From the NCBI RefSeq assembly GCF_000383915.1, contig NZ_KB912942.1:4275795-4339794 (forward strand): a stretch of DNA of 64,000 bases, in the 5' to 3' direction. Positions 16,391 through 24,743 of this stretch are shown piece by piece. The notes beneath the pieces were generated by a model. The model searched no databases, was not told the origin of the DNA, and worked only from the letters and a program-made list of their open reading frames with translations. How positions within the stretch are numbered: position 1 is the stretch's first letter; each line of letters begins with the position of its first letter. This DNA comes from Amycolatopsis benzoatilytica AK 16/65. GTDB taxonomy: Bacteria; Actinomycetota; Actinomycetes; Mycobacteriales; Pseudonocardiaceae. The position numbers and the translations under genes were made by a program.

Positions 16391-18118
16391 TCAGCCGTCG
16401 TGCCGGGCCGCCGCCCGGACCGCGTCCATCGCCGCGACTTCCTTCGGCGTCCGCCGCTGAGCGCCGACCCCGAGGAATCCGCCTTCCTGGTTCACTTCGG
16501 CGACGACGGTGGCGATTTCGACCAGGAACTCCCGGAAATCCGGCAGCTCGGCCGGCGCGGTCCGGGCCACGATCGCGGTCGCCTCCCGGATCGTCTTCTC
16601 CGCGAACGGCAGGTAGCCGGCGTACTTGACGCCCGGCCGCAGCCCGGTGTCGAACGCCGACGTCGCGGCCGCTTCCCGGATGAACCGCCGGGGATGCGCG
16701 ACGCTCGCCTCCCGCAAGGTCTTGATCAGCGCGAACATCTCGTCCGAGTCGAGCCCGCCCACCGCGAGCCCGACGAGGACGCCCGAGGCCATCATCGCCC
16801 GCTGCAGGACCTCCCACTCGGCGGCGGTGAAGTCGTCCTCCCCCGCTCCGTCGCGCGCCCGCCCGTCTCGGATCACCTGCATGCCGACGCTCGCCACCAG
16901 GCCCGGAATGCTGCGCGCGACGTGCAGCTTCCGCGCCTGCGCCGGTTCCGGCAGCGCTTCCCAGCCGACCAGGTCCGGATGCTCGGCGCCCGGCTGCTCG
17001 GCCCGCCACCGGTCGTGCTCCCGCTGGGCCAGCAGCAGCACCTCGGAATCGTCGAACGCCACGGTGAGCGTGGGATCGAAGGCCGGCACCATCACGCAGC
17101 CGACCGCCGCCAGGGTCTCGCCGAGCTGCCGCGCCTGCGCGCGGGCGCCGGTCTTGTGCTCCTCCGGCGACTGATCCCACCGGCGGCGGCCGCGGACCCA
17201 GTTGCCTGCCTGCCGGACGACACCGTTGCCAGCCTGGCCCTCGGCATCGTGCAGAGCCCGCGCGAGGTCCTCGATGAGCTCGCCGCGGGTGTAGCGGCTG
17301 AGGTCCTCGATCAGCCGGTCCTGCGCGACGAGGCGCGCCTTCATCCGGCGGCACTCGTGCAGGATCGCCTCGCCGTTGAGGTAGGTCTGCTCGGACCGCC
17401 GGTCGCCGGCCTGGCCCAGCACCCCCTGCCCGACCATGATGACGATCATGAAGATGAGCTGGACCAGCGTGGACAGGAAGGTCATGAACGCGAACGGGTA
17501 GGGGTCCAGCGTCTGCACGCCGAGCGCGGCCAGGCCGATCCACGCCACCTGGGTGCCAGCCGCCAGGTAGAACGCCCACATGCTGCCGAGCCGCTCGGTC
17601 AGCCACGCCGCGATCCGGCCGTTGACGCTCACCGCGTGGTCGAGCGCCTGCGGCGGGCGCTGCACCCGGTGCTGCTCGATCCACGGGTGCTGGCTCGTCT
17701 CCAGCAGGCTGACGCCGCGGCTGAGCGCCCGGTCGTGCTCGTCGAGGTGCCGCTGCAGGTCCGCGATCTGCTCGAAGACCGCCTCGGCGTTCTCGTAGGT
17801 CTGCACCGACCGTTTGTCCGCCGCGCCGCCCAGCACCCGCTGGCCGACCAGGATCACCAGGCACAGCACCAGCTGCACCACGTTGTCCAGGAACAGCAGG
17901 AACGCGAACGGGTACGGGTCGGCCGCGCGCAGCGGGCCCCAGGTCGCCAGCGCCATCCACCCGGCGACGATCACCAGGACCGCGTACAGCGCGGGCATCG
18001 ACCCGATCGCGCGGGTCAGCGCCGCCGCGAACGCGCCGTTGAAGCCGATCTGCTCGTCCTCGGTCGTGGCCGGCCGCCGGGGCAGCCGGGGCAACCGGGG
18101 CATTCGGCGGCGGTTCAC
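16391..18118 (-). CDS. Double DUF1003 / RyR / TerB-like fusion membrane protein
   Basis: A 575-residue protein with an unusual layout. Residues 24-127 and 165-262 are two copies of a DUF1003-like membrane module, each with R-A-I-G-S or R-L-G-S-M, two helices and the DPYPFAF motif, then a soluble helical arm. Residues 354-416 match the shape of a RyR (ryanodine receptor repeat) domain: DDSEVLLLAQREHDRW, then HPDLVGWEALPE and a final LVASVGMQVIR helix. Residues 430-572 resemble a TerB-like tellurite-resistance module ending in GGFLGVGAQRRTPKE. The start is GTG 18118. Bacterial RyR domains have been proposed to bind nucleotide-type ligands, so a membrane sensor or effector role is possible. No functional claim is secure. 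Confidence 0.75.
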   Translation of the reverse strand: MNRRRMPRLPRLPRRPATTEDEQIGFNGAFAAALTRAIGSMPALYAVLVIVAGWMALATWGPLRAADPYPFAFLLFLDNVVQLVLCLVILVGQRVLGGAADKRSVQTYENAEAVFEQIADLQRHLDEHDRALSRGVSLLETSQHPWIEQHRVQRPPQALDHAVSVNGRIAAWLTERLGSMWAFYLAAGTQVAWIGLAALGVQTLDPYPFAFMTFLSTLVQLIFMIVIMVGQGVLGQAGDRRSEQTYLNGEAILHECRRMKARLVAQDRLIEDLSRYTRGELIEDLARALHDAEGQAGNGVVRQAGNWVRGRRRWDQSPEEHKTGARAQARQLGETLAAVGCVMVPAFDPTLTVAFDDSEVLLLAQREHDRWRAEQPGAEHPDLVGWEALPEPAQARKLHVARSIPGLVASVGMQVIRDGRARDGAGEDDFTAAEWEVLQRAMMASGVLVGLAVGGLDSDEMFALIKTLREASVAHPRRFIREAAATSAFDTGLRPGVKYAGYLPFAEKTIREATAIVARTAPAELPDFREFLVEIATVVAEVNQEGGFLGVGAQRRTPKEVAAMDAVRAAARHDG

Positions 18119-18366
18119 CCGTTCCGTCCGGAATCGGGCGCCGCACCGGGTTTCCGCCGCGTCCGCCTCCGCACAGTGGATCCGCTCCTCGGCACGCTCG
18201 AGCCCCTTCCGCCGCCAGCCGGTCTCCGGGGCCAGTATCCCGGCGGACGGAGCGGGGCAGCCGGGCAGCCCGGCGAGCGACCATCCATTGAGGACTCCGC
18301 GGCACCGCTTCGCGGCGAAGAAGAACCCCGCGGATCCGCCCGGCCGCCGTGCGGCAAGCTGGCCGC

Positions 18367-18855
18367 ATGTCCACGGAATCCGTGATCGGCAGCCCCCTGC
18401 GGGACCAGATCGAAACGTTCGCCGACGAGCACCGCGAAGCGCTTCAGCGGTGTCTCGACGGGCTCACCGAAGAGCAGGCCCGCCGGTCGCTCGTGCCGTC
18501 CCGGACCACCCTGCTCGGGCTGGTCAAACACGCCACGTTCGTGGAGAAGGTCTGGTTCGACGAGGCGGTGACCGGCCGCTCCCGCGCCGAACTGGGGCTG
18601 CCGGACGACGCGGGCGACTCGTTCCTCCTCGCCGACGAGGACACCGTCGAGTCCGTTCAGCGTGCGCACCGGGAGGCGTGCGAGGCGTCCCGGCGGGCCG
18701 CCGCGGCGCTGGACCTCGACGACCTGCTCACCGGCAACCGGCGCGGGCCATTGCCGCTGCGGTGGGTCTACCTGCACCTGCTGCGCGAACTGGCCCAGCA
18801 CTGCGGGCACGCGGACATCCTCCGTGAGCAGATCCTCGCCCACGACGCGAAATAG
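18367..18855 (+). CDS. DinB-like (DUF664) protein
   Basis: A 162-residue four-helix protein of the DinB/YfiT-like DUF664 group, common in actinobacteria. The first helix is LRDQIETFADEHREALQRCLDGL and the GLVKHATFVEKVWF histidine helix is typical. A second histidine region (LRELAQHCGHADILREQI) completes the usual three-His metal site. These proteins are often thiol-dependent transferases (mycothiol or bacillithiol) or are of unknown role. The start is ATG 18367; a GTG six codons upstream is in frame. Confidence 0.85.
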   Translation: MSTESVIGSPLRDQIETFADEHREALQRCLDGLTEEQARRSLVPSRTTLLGLVKHATFVEKVWFDEAVTGRSRAELGLPDDAGDSFLLADEDTVESVQRAHREACEASRRAAAALDLDDLLTGNRRGPLPLRWVYLHLLRELAQHCGHADILREQILAHDAK

Positions 18856-18939
18856 CGGCACAGCCGCCAGCGAGGCAGCTGCTTGCGCGCACCTCGGTCG
18901 GCAACAGCTCGGTCGGGCAGAGCCATTCCACAATGGACG

Positions 18940-19275
18940 ATCTACCCGGTGAGACCGCGAAGACCAGCGGTGGAGATCGCGAAGAGCGGGACGACAGCGC
19001 GCGGATCGTCGCGGTGGCCGAGGCGCATCCGCTGGCGGGCCAGGAAACCGTCGCGGTCGCCGGGTTGCCGTTTCTTGCCTTACCGGCCCACCTGGGTGCC
19101 CCGGCTGGACGACCACATCGCACCGCTGTGCCTGCGCGCCGGGTTCCGGGTGCGCGTGATCCAGGAAGCCGTCCAGTTCCCGACGATGCTCGGCCTCGCG
19201 CTCTCCGATCCGGGCGCGTTCTCCGCCGCTTCGGCGATCTCGCGCGCCGTCTGTTCCTCAGCGTCGCACCGCTGA
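18940..19275 (+). pseudogene. LysR-type regulator fragment, frameshifted
   Basis: Two overlapping plus-strand frames together read as part of a LysR substrate-binding domain. The first gives ARIVAVAEAHPLAGQE up to about 19075; the second, shifted, continues with RPTWVPRLDDHIAPLC and AGFRVRVIQEAVQFPTMLGL. A further shift is needed near 19205 for the C-terminal RRFGDLARRLF segment. The DNA-binding domain is missing. This is a decayed regulator that may once have controlled a neighbouring operon. Confidence 0.75.
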
Positions 19276-19326
19276 GCTTCGGATGATCACCGACGGCCGC
19301 AGATTTCAGGAAAATGAAGACGACCC

Positions 19327-19354
19327 TTGACTCACTGAAAACCAACACTATGCT
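19327..19354 (+). promoter_or_regulatory. Sigma-70-type promoter of the XRE-cupin gene
   Basis: TTGACT (19327-19332) and TATGCT (19349-19354) are separated by 16 bp, which predicts a start near 19361 and a leader of about 34 bases before ATG 19395. This is one of the clearest vegetative promoters in the window. Confidence 0.65.
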
Positions 19355-19377
19355 GAACAACACCAGCGATTCAGTGA
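19332..19377. repeat. Inverted repeat flanking the -10 box
   Basis: TCACTGAA (19332-19339) and TTCAGTGA (19370-19377) are exact inverted copies. One lies in the promoter spacer and the other just past the predicted start. This suits autoregulation by the XRE-cupin protein encoded downstream, possibly with looping or two half-site dimers. Confidence 0.5.
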
Positions 19378-19394
19378 AGATCGGGAGCGAGGCC

Positions 19395-19988
19395 ATGACG
19401 GCAGCGAGCGAGGCGGACGGCACCCCCGGCGCTTCCATGCTGCACGTCATCGGCGGAAAAATCCGGGCTCTGCGCAAGGAACGCGGGCTCACCGTCGAAC
19501 GGCTCGGCGAGGTGTCGGGCGTGTCCACCGGAATCGTGAGCCAGGTCGAACGCGGCAAGGCGAATCCGTCCTTCTCCACGCTGGTGCAGATCGCACACGG
19601 GCTGGGCATCTCCATCGCCCAGCTGATCGAGGAGGACGGGCATCGCGCCCCGGTCGTGCGCAAGCACGAGCGGCGCCGGATCGACGGGCACGGGCTCGCC
19701 GACGGGGGCAGCTACGAACTGCTCACTCCCGACCTCAACGGAGCGCTCGAGGCCACCTGGGTGGAAACCCCGCCCGGCTACGACAGCAGCGAAACCCCCT
19801 ACCGGCACAACGGCGAGGAATTCGGTCTCATCCTCTCCGGAGCCAAAGACGTGTACCTCGACGGCGTCCGGCACCACCTGGAAGCCGGCGATTCGATCCG
19901 GTACGCGTCGACCATCCCGCATTGGTACGTGAACTCCGGCGACGAAACGTGCGTCGCCGTCTGGGTGATCACCCCGCCTACCTGGTGA
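19395..19988 (+). CDS. XRE-family regulator with C-terminal cupin domain
   Basis: A 197-residue regulator. Residues of about 20-75 form an XRE helix-turn-helix (IRALRKERGLTVERLGEVSGVSTGIVSQVERGKANPSFSTL), and the C-terminal half is a cupin barrel (GYDSSETPYRHNGEEFGLILSG, then DSIRYASTIPHWYVNSGDE). Such proteins typically sense a small carboxylate, amine or other metabolite through the cupin and repress a catabolic operon. I start at ATG 19395 behind GGGAGCGAGG; an ATG at 19314 is in frame but lies upstream of the predicted promoter. It precedes a seven-gene catabolic operon on the same strand and is its likely controller. Confidence 0.87.
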   Translation: MTAASEADGTPGASMLHVIGGKIRALRKERGLTVERLGEVSGVSTGIVSQVERGKANPSFSTLVQIAHGLGISIAQLIEEDGHRAPVVRKHERRRIDGHGLADGGSYELLTPDLNGALEATWVETPPGYDSSETPYRHNGEEFGLILSGAKDVYLDGVRHHLEAGDSIRYASTIPHWYVNSGDETCVAVWVITPPTW

Positions 19989-20122
19989 CCACCGCACTCT
20001 GAGCACGCGACGGGCCGTCCTGCCCGCCGCGCGGTCGTCCGGCCTGTCCGCCCGGCGGCTTCCCTTGTCCTGCCCTCGGGGCAGACCCTCTGCGCAGACC
20101 GCTTTCCCCTAAGGCGGAAACC

Positions 20123-21421
20123 ATGGCCTCCACCTCCACCGAACCCCACCGGCAAACCCGTTCCCTCGCCGCCCGGCGCCCGCTGGTCGCACTGGGCCTC
20201 GGCGGCACCCTCGAGTGGTACGACTGGCAGATCTTCGGCCTGCTCTCGGCCTTCGTCGGACCGCAGTTCTTCCCCAACCACGATCCGGTCGCGGCGACGC
20301 TCAGCGCGCTCGCGGTGTTCGCCGTCGGTTTCCTGTTCCGTCCGCTCGGCGGCGTGGTGCTCGGCCTCGTCGCCGACCGCTTCGGCCGCCGCCGGGTGAT
20401 GCTCGGCTCGGTCGCCGCGATGGCGCTCGCGACGCTCGTGATCGCCGCCGTCCCCGGCTACGCCAGCCTCGGCGTGTGGTCGGGAGTGATCCTCCTGCTC
20501 TGCCGCGTCGTGCAAGGAATCTCCACCGGCGTCGAAGGTCCGCTCGCGACCGCGTACGCCGTCGAACTCACCGCGAAAGGACGGGAAGGCCGGGCCGCCG
20601 GGATCATGAGCCTCTTCGTGAACCTCGGCATCCTCGGCGCCTCGCTGATCAGTTTTCTCACCAGCGCCGTGGTCGGCAGCGCCGCGATGCAGTCGTGGGG
20701 CTGGCGGGTGCCGATGGCTTTCGGCGCCGTGCTGGGGATCGTGATCGTCTACATGCGACGCCAGCTGCCGGAAAGCCTGCACCCGTCCGCCGCCGGGCAA
20801 CGGCCGGCGGAGAGCAGCCGCGAGGTGTGGCGCGGGATCGGCAAGCACTGGCTGGCGCTGCTCGCGATGATCTTCGTCGTCGGCGCGGCGCAAGCCTACA
20901 ACTACGCCTGGAACGTCGGCCTGCCGACGCTCGCCCGCAGTACCTACAAGGAAAACGCGACCTCCGTTTTCGCCATCACCACGCTGCTCGGAGTAGTCCT
21001 GGTGGTCGGCTCGCTCCTGACCGGCGCGCTGGCCGACCGCAGGAAACTGTCCCGTACCTTCGTCGCGACCCGGCTGCTCGCCGTCCCGGCGGTGTTCCTG
21101 ATGCTGCTGTACGCGGGGCCCGGACTCGGCGGTTTCAGCGCGGTGCTGCTCGGCGGCGGCCTGGTGCTGGTGCTGAACATGACGCTCTACAACGTCGTCA
21201 GCACGTCGCTGCTGCCCGCTCCGTGCCGGGCGACCGGCGTCGGGCTCGGGTACGGCATCGGGGTCGCGCTGTTCGGCGGGACGGCGTCGTACCTGCTCGT
21301 GTGGCTCGGCCGCTACGGCTCGGCCTGGATGTTCCCCGCCTACACCGCCGCGCTGTGCCTGATCAGCGTGGCCCTTTATCTCGCGGCCCGGCGCCGCACC
21401 GGAATCTACGCAGGCGAGTGA
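20123..21421 (+). CDS. MHS-type major facilitator transporter
   Basis: A 432-residue inner-membrane transporter with about 12 hydrophobic segments. The LEWYDWQIFGLLSAF N-terminus, the cytoplasmic-loop motif GLVADRFGRRRVML and the central RVVQGISTGVEGPLATAYAVE region match the metabolite:proton symporter (MHS) subfamily, whose members import alpha-ketoglutarate, citrate-type acids, shikimate, or proline/betaines. It is the first gene of the operon; the FAD oxidoreductase gene follows after 9 bases. The imported compound is presumably the substrate of the downstream enzymes. A small zwitterion or a di/tricarboxylate is plausible, but I cannot choose between them. Confidence 0.87.
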   Translation: MASTSTEPHRQTRSLAARRPLVALGLGGTLEWYDWQIFGLLSAFVGPQFFPNHDPVAATLSALAVFAVGFLFRPLGGVVLGLVADRFGRRRVMLGSVAAMALATLVIAAVPGYASLGVWSGVILLLCRVVQGISTGVEGPLATAYAVELTAKGREGRAAGIMSLFVNLGILGASLISFLTSAVVGSAAMQSWGWRVPMAFGAVLGIVIVYMRRQLPESLHPSAAGQRPAESSREVWRGIGKHWLALLAMIFVVGAAQAYNYAWNVGLPTLARSTYKENATSVFAITTLLGVVLVVGSLLTGALADRRKLSRTFVATRLLAVPAVFLMLLYAGPGLGGFSAVLLGGGLVLVLNMTLYNVVSTSLLPAPCRATGVGLGYGIGVALFGGTASYLLVWLGRYGSAWMFPAYTAALCLISVALYLAARRRTGIYAGE

Positions 21422-21430
21422 GGAGTGCTG

Positions 21431-22777
21431 ATGGACCTCGCAGTGTCCCTATCGAATCTCGACGCACCCGTTGTGCGGCGCAGCGACGTAGTGGTGGTCG
21501 GCGGCGGACCGGCCGGCGTCAGCGCCGCGGTGTCCGCGGCCCGCGCCGGGGCCTCGGTGACCCTGCTCGAGCGCTACGCGGCGCTGGGCGGGCTGGCGTC
21601 CGGCGGCATGGTGCTGGTGCTGGACGACATGTGCAACGGCAGCGAGGTGTCGGTCCGAGGCATCGTCGCCGAGTACGTCGACCGGTTGCAGCGGATCGGG
21701 CTCGCGGTGTACCCGCCCGAGCCGGACCGGATCTCGTCCCCGGAGATGTGGCGGCGGTGGGGACGGTGGGGCGCGTTCGACTTCCACTCGCACGCCAGCC
21801 CCAAGCCGATCTGCTACGCCGTCGCCTTCGATCCGGACGGCTGGAAGCGGGTGTCGAACGACCTGGTCCGCGAGGCGGGCGTGCATCTGCGGCTGCACAG
21901 CTGGTTCTCCCGTCCGGTGGTCGAGGACGGCCGGATGCGCGGCGTCGTATGCGAAACGAAATCCGGGCCGCAGGCGGTGCTCGGCGACATCGTGATCGAC
22001 ACGACCGGCGACATCGACGTCGCGTCCCGGGCCGGCGCGTCCTACGCCCACGACAGTTATCTGGTCACGCTCGTATTCCGGCTCGGCGGGGTGGACACCG
22101 AGGCAGCGCAGCAGTTCGAACAGGACAACCCCCGCGCCGCCAGGGCGATCAACCGCAAGGTGAAGCGGATGCTCGGCGGCGCGTGGGAACTGTGGTGGCT
22201 CAAGACCCCGGTGCCCGGGGTGGTGTGGTGCAACTGCCCGCACCTGACCGGCTACGACGGCGCGGACCCGGAATCGCTCACCGCGGCCGAATTCGACGCC
22301 CGGGAAAGGATCTCCGCGGCGATCGAGTACGTGCGCGCCGAGCTGCCCGGGTTCGGCGGCTGCTACCTGCTCGACGTGGCCGAACAGATCGGAGTGCGCC
22401 AGACCCGGTTGCTGCGCGGCGAATACGTGGTGACGAAGGACGACATCACGCAGCGGCGGCACTTCGCCGATTCGGTCGCCCGCGGCCGCGACTACTACAC
22501 CCCCTACCGGGCGCTGCTCCCCCGCGACGTCGACCAGCTGCTGGTCGCCGGGCGGCACTATTCGGCCACGCCGGAGGCGCAGCGGATCTCGCGCGAGATC
22601 CCGCCGTGCATGGCGATGGGCCAAGCCGCCGGCGTCGCCGCCGGAATCGCCGCCGACCGCGGGCAGACCGTGCGCGAGGTCGATCCCGCGCTGATCCAGG
22701 CCGGGATGCGCGCCCAGGGCGCCGATCCGGGCGACGTGCCCGCCCCGAACGCCACCGTGGAACTGGAGGTCGCATGA
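21431..22777 (+). CDS. FAD-dependent oxidoreductase
   Basis: A 448-residue flavoprotein of the FAD-dependent oxidoreductase group (PF12831-like). The N-terminal dinucleotide motif is VVVGGGPAGVSAAVSAARAG with the acidic ERYAALGG turn. The C-terminus carries LLVAGRHYSATPEAQRISRE and CMAMGQAAGVAAG, which close the FAD site. The middle (EMWRRWGRWGAFDF, YAVAFDPDGWKRVSNDL) is the substrate-binding part. ATG 21431 follows GAGGAG; GTG 21425 is an alternative. Its stop overlaps the next start as ATGA. It probably dehydrogenates the imported compound or a pathway intermediate. Confidence 0.83.
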   Translation: MDLAVSLSNLDAPVVRRSDVVVVGGGPAGVSAAVSAARAGASVTLLERYAALGGLASGGMVLVLDDMCNGSEVSVRGIVAEYVDRLQRIGLAVYPPEPDRISSPEMWRRWGRWGAFDFHSHASPKPICYAVAFDPDGWKRVSNDLVREAGVHLRLHSWFSRPVVEDGRMRGVVCETKSGPQAVLGDIVIDTTGDIDVASRAGASYAHDSYLVTLVFRLGGVDTEAAQQFEQDNPRAARAINRKVKRMLGGAWELWWLKTPVPGVVWCNCPHLTGYDGADPESLTAAEFDARERISAAIEYVRAELPGFGGCYLLDVAEQIGVRQTRLLRGEYVVTKDDITQRRHFADSVARGRDYYTPYRALLPRDVDQLLVAGRHYSATPEAQRISREIPPCMAMGQAAGVAAGIAADRGQTVREVDPALIQAGMRAQGADPGDVPAPNATVELEVA

Positions 22778-23961
22778 ACGCCGCGCTGCCGCTCGACGGG
22801 ATCACCGTCGTCGATTTCACCCAGGTCTACCTGGGGCCGAGCTGCACGCAGCTGCTCGGCGACTACGGCGCCGACGTCGTCAAGATCGAGCGTCCCGGCG
22901 CGGGCGACCTGTCGCGGTCGTCCATTCCGGACCCGGACGGGCCGGACAACCCGATTTTCCTGTCCATCAACCGGAACAAGCGCAGCGTGTCGATCGACAC
23001 CCGCACCGAGGAGGGCAGGCGGATCGTCGGCGACCTGATCGCCGGGGCGGACGTGGTGGTGAGCAACTTCCGCTCCGGAGTGATGGAACGGATCGGATTC
23101 GGCTACGAGGCATGCCGCCGCCGCAACCCGGGGCTGATCTGGGCGTCCGGCACCGGGTTCGGCGAAGAGGGCCCGTACCGGCACAAGGGCGGGCAGGATG
23201 TGATCGCGCAGGCGTACTCCGGCGTGATGTGGCGGCGCGCGTCCGAGGACGTGCCGCTCTCGGTGTACCCGACCACGTTGTGCGACTACACCACCGGGAT
23301 GCACTTGCTGCAGGGCGTGCTGCTGGCGCTGGTGAGCCGGGCTCGCACCGGCGAGGGGCAGAAGGTCGAGGTGACGATGTACGACTCGATGCTCCACATG
23401 CAGATGCAGGAAGCCTGCATGCAGCTCAACCGCGGCCGCGAGGTGAACTGGGCGGCGATGCCGCTGTCCGGCGTGTTCCCGACGGCCGACGGAGCGGTGT
23501 GCATGGTCGGCGCGTTCAAGGAGAATCCGTTGCGCGACATCAGCACCGCGCTCGAACTTCCCGAGGACCTGTCGGCTCGGCCGGAGTACTCGACGCTGGA
23601 GCTGCAGTTCGAGCACAAACCGGAACTGCAGCGGATCTTCCGCGAGCGGTTCGCCGGGAATACCACCGAATACTGGGTGAAACGGCTGGAGGAACAGGAC
23701 ATCCTGTGCGCCCCGGTGCGCAGCCTCGCCGAGGCGCTCGAGGACGAACAGACCGCGGTGAACCGGATGGTGCTGGAAATGGAGCATCCGACCGCGGGCA
23801 GGGTGCGAGCGCTGGCCGCGCCGATCCGGCTGTCCGAGACTCCCGCGCAAGTCCGGCGGGTGCCGCCGCGGCTGGGCGAGCACAACGAGGAAGTGCTGGC
23901 CGAGCACGGCTACGACGCCGAACGCATCGCCGCGCTCAAGGCCGCGGGGGTGCTTCGGTGA
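22774..23961 (+). CDS. CaiB/BaiF family III CoA transferase
   Basis: A 395-residue class III CoA transferase that moves CoA between carboxylates. The N-terminal LDGITVVDFTQVYLGPSCTQLLGDYGADVVKIE segment is diagnostic. The catalytic Asp expected shortly after the IWASGTGFGEEGPY stretch is present in KGGQDVIAQAYSG. The C-terminal LGEHNEEVLAEHGYDAERIAALKAAGVL is typical. ATG 22774 overlaps the previous stop by four bases, and its own stop overlaps the next start as GTGA, so all three genes are translationally coupled. It likely activates a pathway acid as a CoA thioester for the following hydratase. Confidence 0.9.
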   Translation: MNAALPLDGITVVDFTQVYLGPSCTQLLGDYGADVVKIERPGAGDLSRSSIPDPDGPDNPIFLSINRNKRSVSIDTRTEEGRRIVGDLIAGADVVVSNFRSGVMERIGFGYEACRRRNPGLIWASGTGFGEEGPYRHKGGQDVIAQAYSGVMWRRASEDVPLSVYPTTLCDYTTGMHLLQGVLLALVSRARTGEGQKVEVTMYDSMLHMQMQEACMQLNRGREVNWAAMPLSGVFPTADGAVCMVGAFKENPLRDISTALELPEDLSARPEYSTLELQFEHKPELQRIFRERFAGNTTEYWVKRLEEQDILCAPVRSLAEALEDEQTAVNRMVLEMEHPTAGRVRALAAPIRLSETPAQVRRVPPRLGEHNEEVLAEHGYDAERIAALKAAGVLR

Positions 23962-24743
23962 GCGAAGAGGTGCGGTTCGAGGTCGACAAGCACGTCGCCC
24001 GAGTGACGATCGACCGGCCCCAGGTGCTCAACGCCGTCGCACCGGAGACGCAGCGGCGGTTGTGCGAGATCTGGGAAGCGATCGAGCGTGACCCGCAGGT
24101 GCGCGTCGTCGTCCTGACCGGAGCCGGGGAACGCGCGTTCTGCGTCGGCGCCGACATGTCGGCGAACGCGATCGAGAAGACCGGGCTGCAGTTCTGGGCG
24201 GACGAACCGGAAACCGGGTTCGGCGGCCTGTGCCTGCGCACGACGCTCGACGTGCCGGTGATCGCACGGGTCAACGGCTACGCGCTCGGCGGCGGGATGG
24301 AAATGGTGCTGGGCTGCGACATCGTGATCGCGGCCGAGCACGCGCAGTTCGGGCTGACCGAGCCGCGGGTCGGGCGGCTCCCGCTCGGCGGCGGGATCGC
24401 GCAGCTGGTGCGCCGGCTCCCGCACACCCAGGCGATGGGGCTGCTGCTGACCGGCCGCCGGGCCGGTGCCGCCGAACTGCACGGGATGGGGCTGGTCAAC
24501 GAGGTGGCTCCGGCCGGCGAACTGGACTCGGTGGTGGACCGGTGGGTCGCGGACGTCTTGGCGTGCGCGCCGACGTCGCTGCGCGCGATCAAGCAGATCG
24601 TGCAGCGGACCGGACAGCTGAGCGCCCGGGAAGCCTGGGCGGCACGGCTTCCGGCGCTGATGTCCGCGCTCGACAGCGAGGACAGTGCCGAGGGCGTCCG
24701 GGCGTTCCAGGAGAAGCGACCGCCCGTGTGGCCGGGGCGGTGA
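23958..24743 (+). CDS. Enoyl-CoA hydratase/isomerase family protein
   Basis: A 261-residue crotonase-fold protein. The first oxyanion-hole segment (AFCVGADMSANA) and the second (ARVNGYALGGGMEMVLGCDIVIA) are both present. Before the helical end, the catalytic-Glu regions read LTEPRVGRLPLGGGIAQLVRRL: the first Glu position is E in TEPRVG, while the second is replaced by the GG stretch, so hydratase, isomerase and lyase chemistries are all possible. The GTG start at 23958 overlaps the CoA transferase stop, and its end overlaps the lyase gene. It should act on the CoA ester formed by the preceding enzyme. Confidence 0.87.
   Translation: MSEEVRFEVDKHVARVTIDRPQVLNAVAPETQRRLCEIWEAIERDPQVRVVVLTGAGERAFCVGADMSANAIEKTGLQFWADEPETGFGGLCLRTTLDVPVIARVNGYALGGGMEMVLGCDIVIAAEHAQFGLTEPRVGRLPLGGGIAQLVRRLPHTQAMGLLLTGRRAGAAELHGMGLVNEVAPAGELDSVVDRWVADVLACAPTSLRAIKQIVQRTGQLSAREAWAARLPALMSALDSEDSAEGVRAFQEKRPPVWPGR

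Noticed and set aside
14939..18385. 1148-residue plus-strand frame
   Set aside because: Composition is Arg/Pro/Ala/His-rich without domains, and it runs antisense across three well-supported genes.
19314..19394. Longer start (ATG 19314) for the XRE-cupin protein
   Set aside because: It lies upstream of the TTGACT/TATGCT promoter and has no ribosome binding site; ATG 19395 has one.
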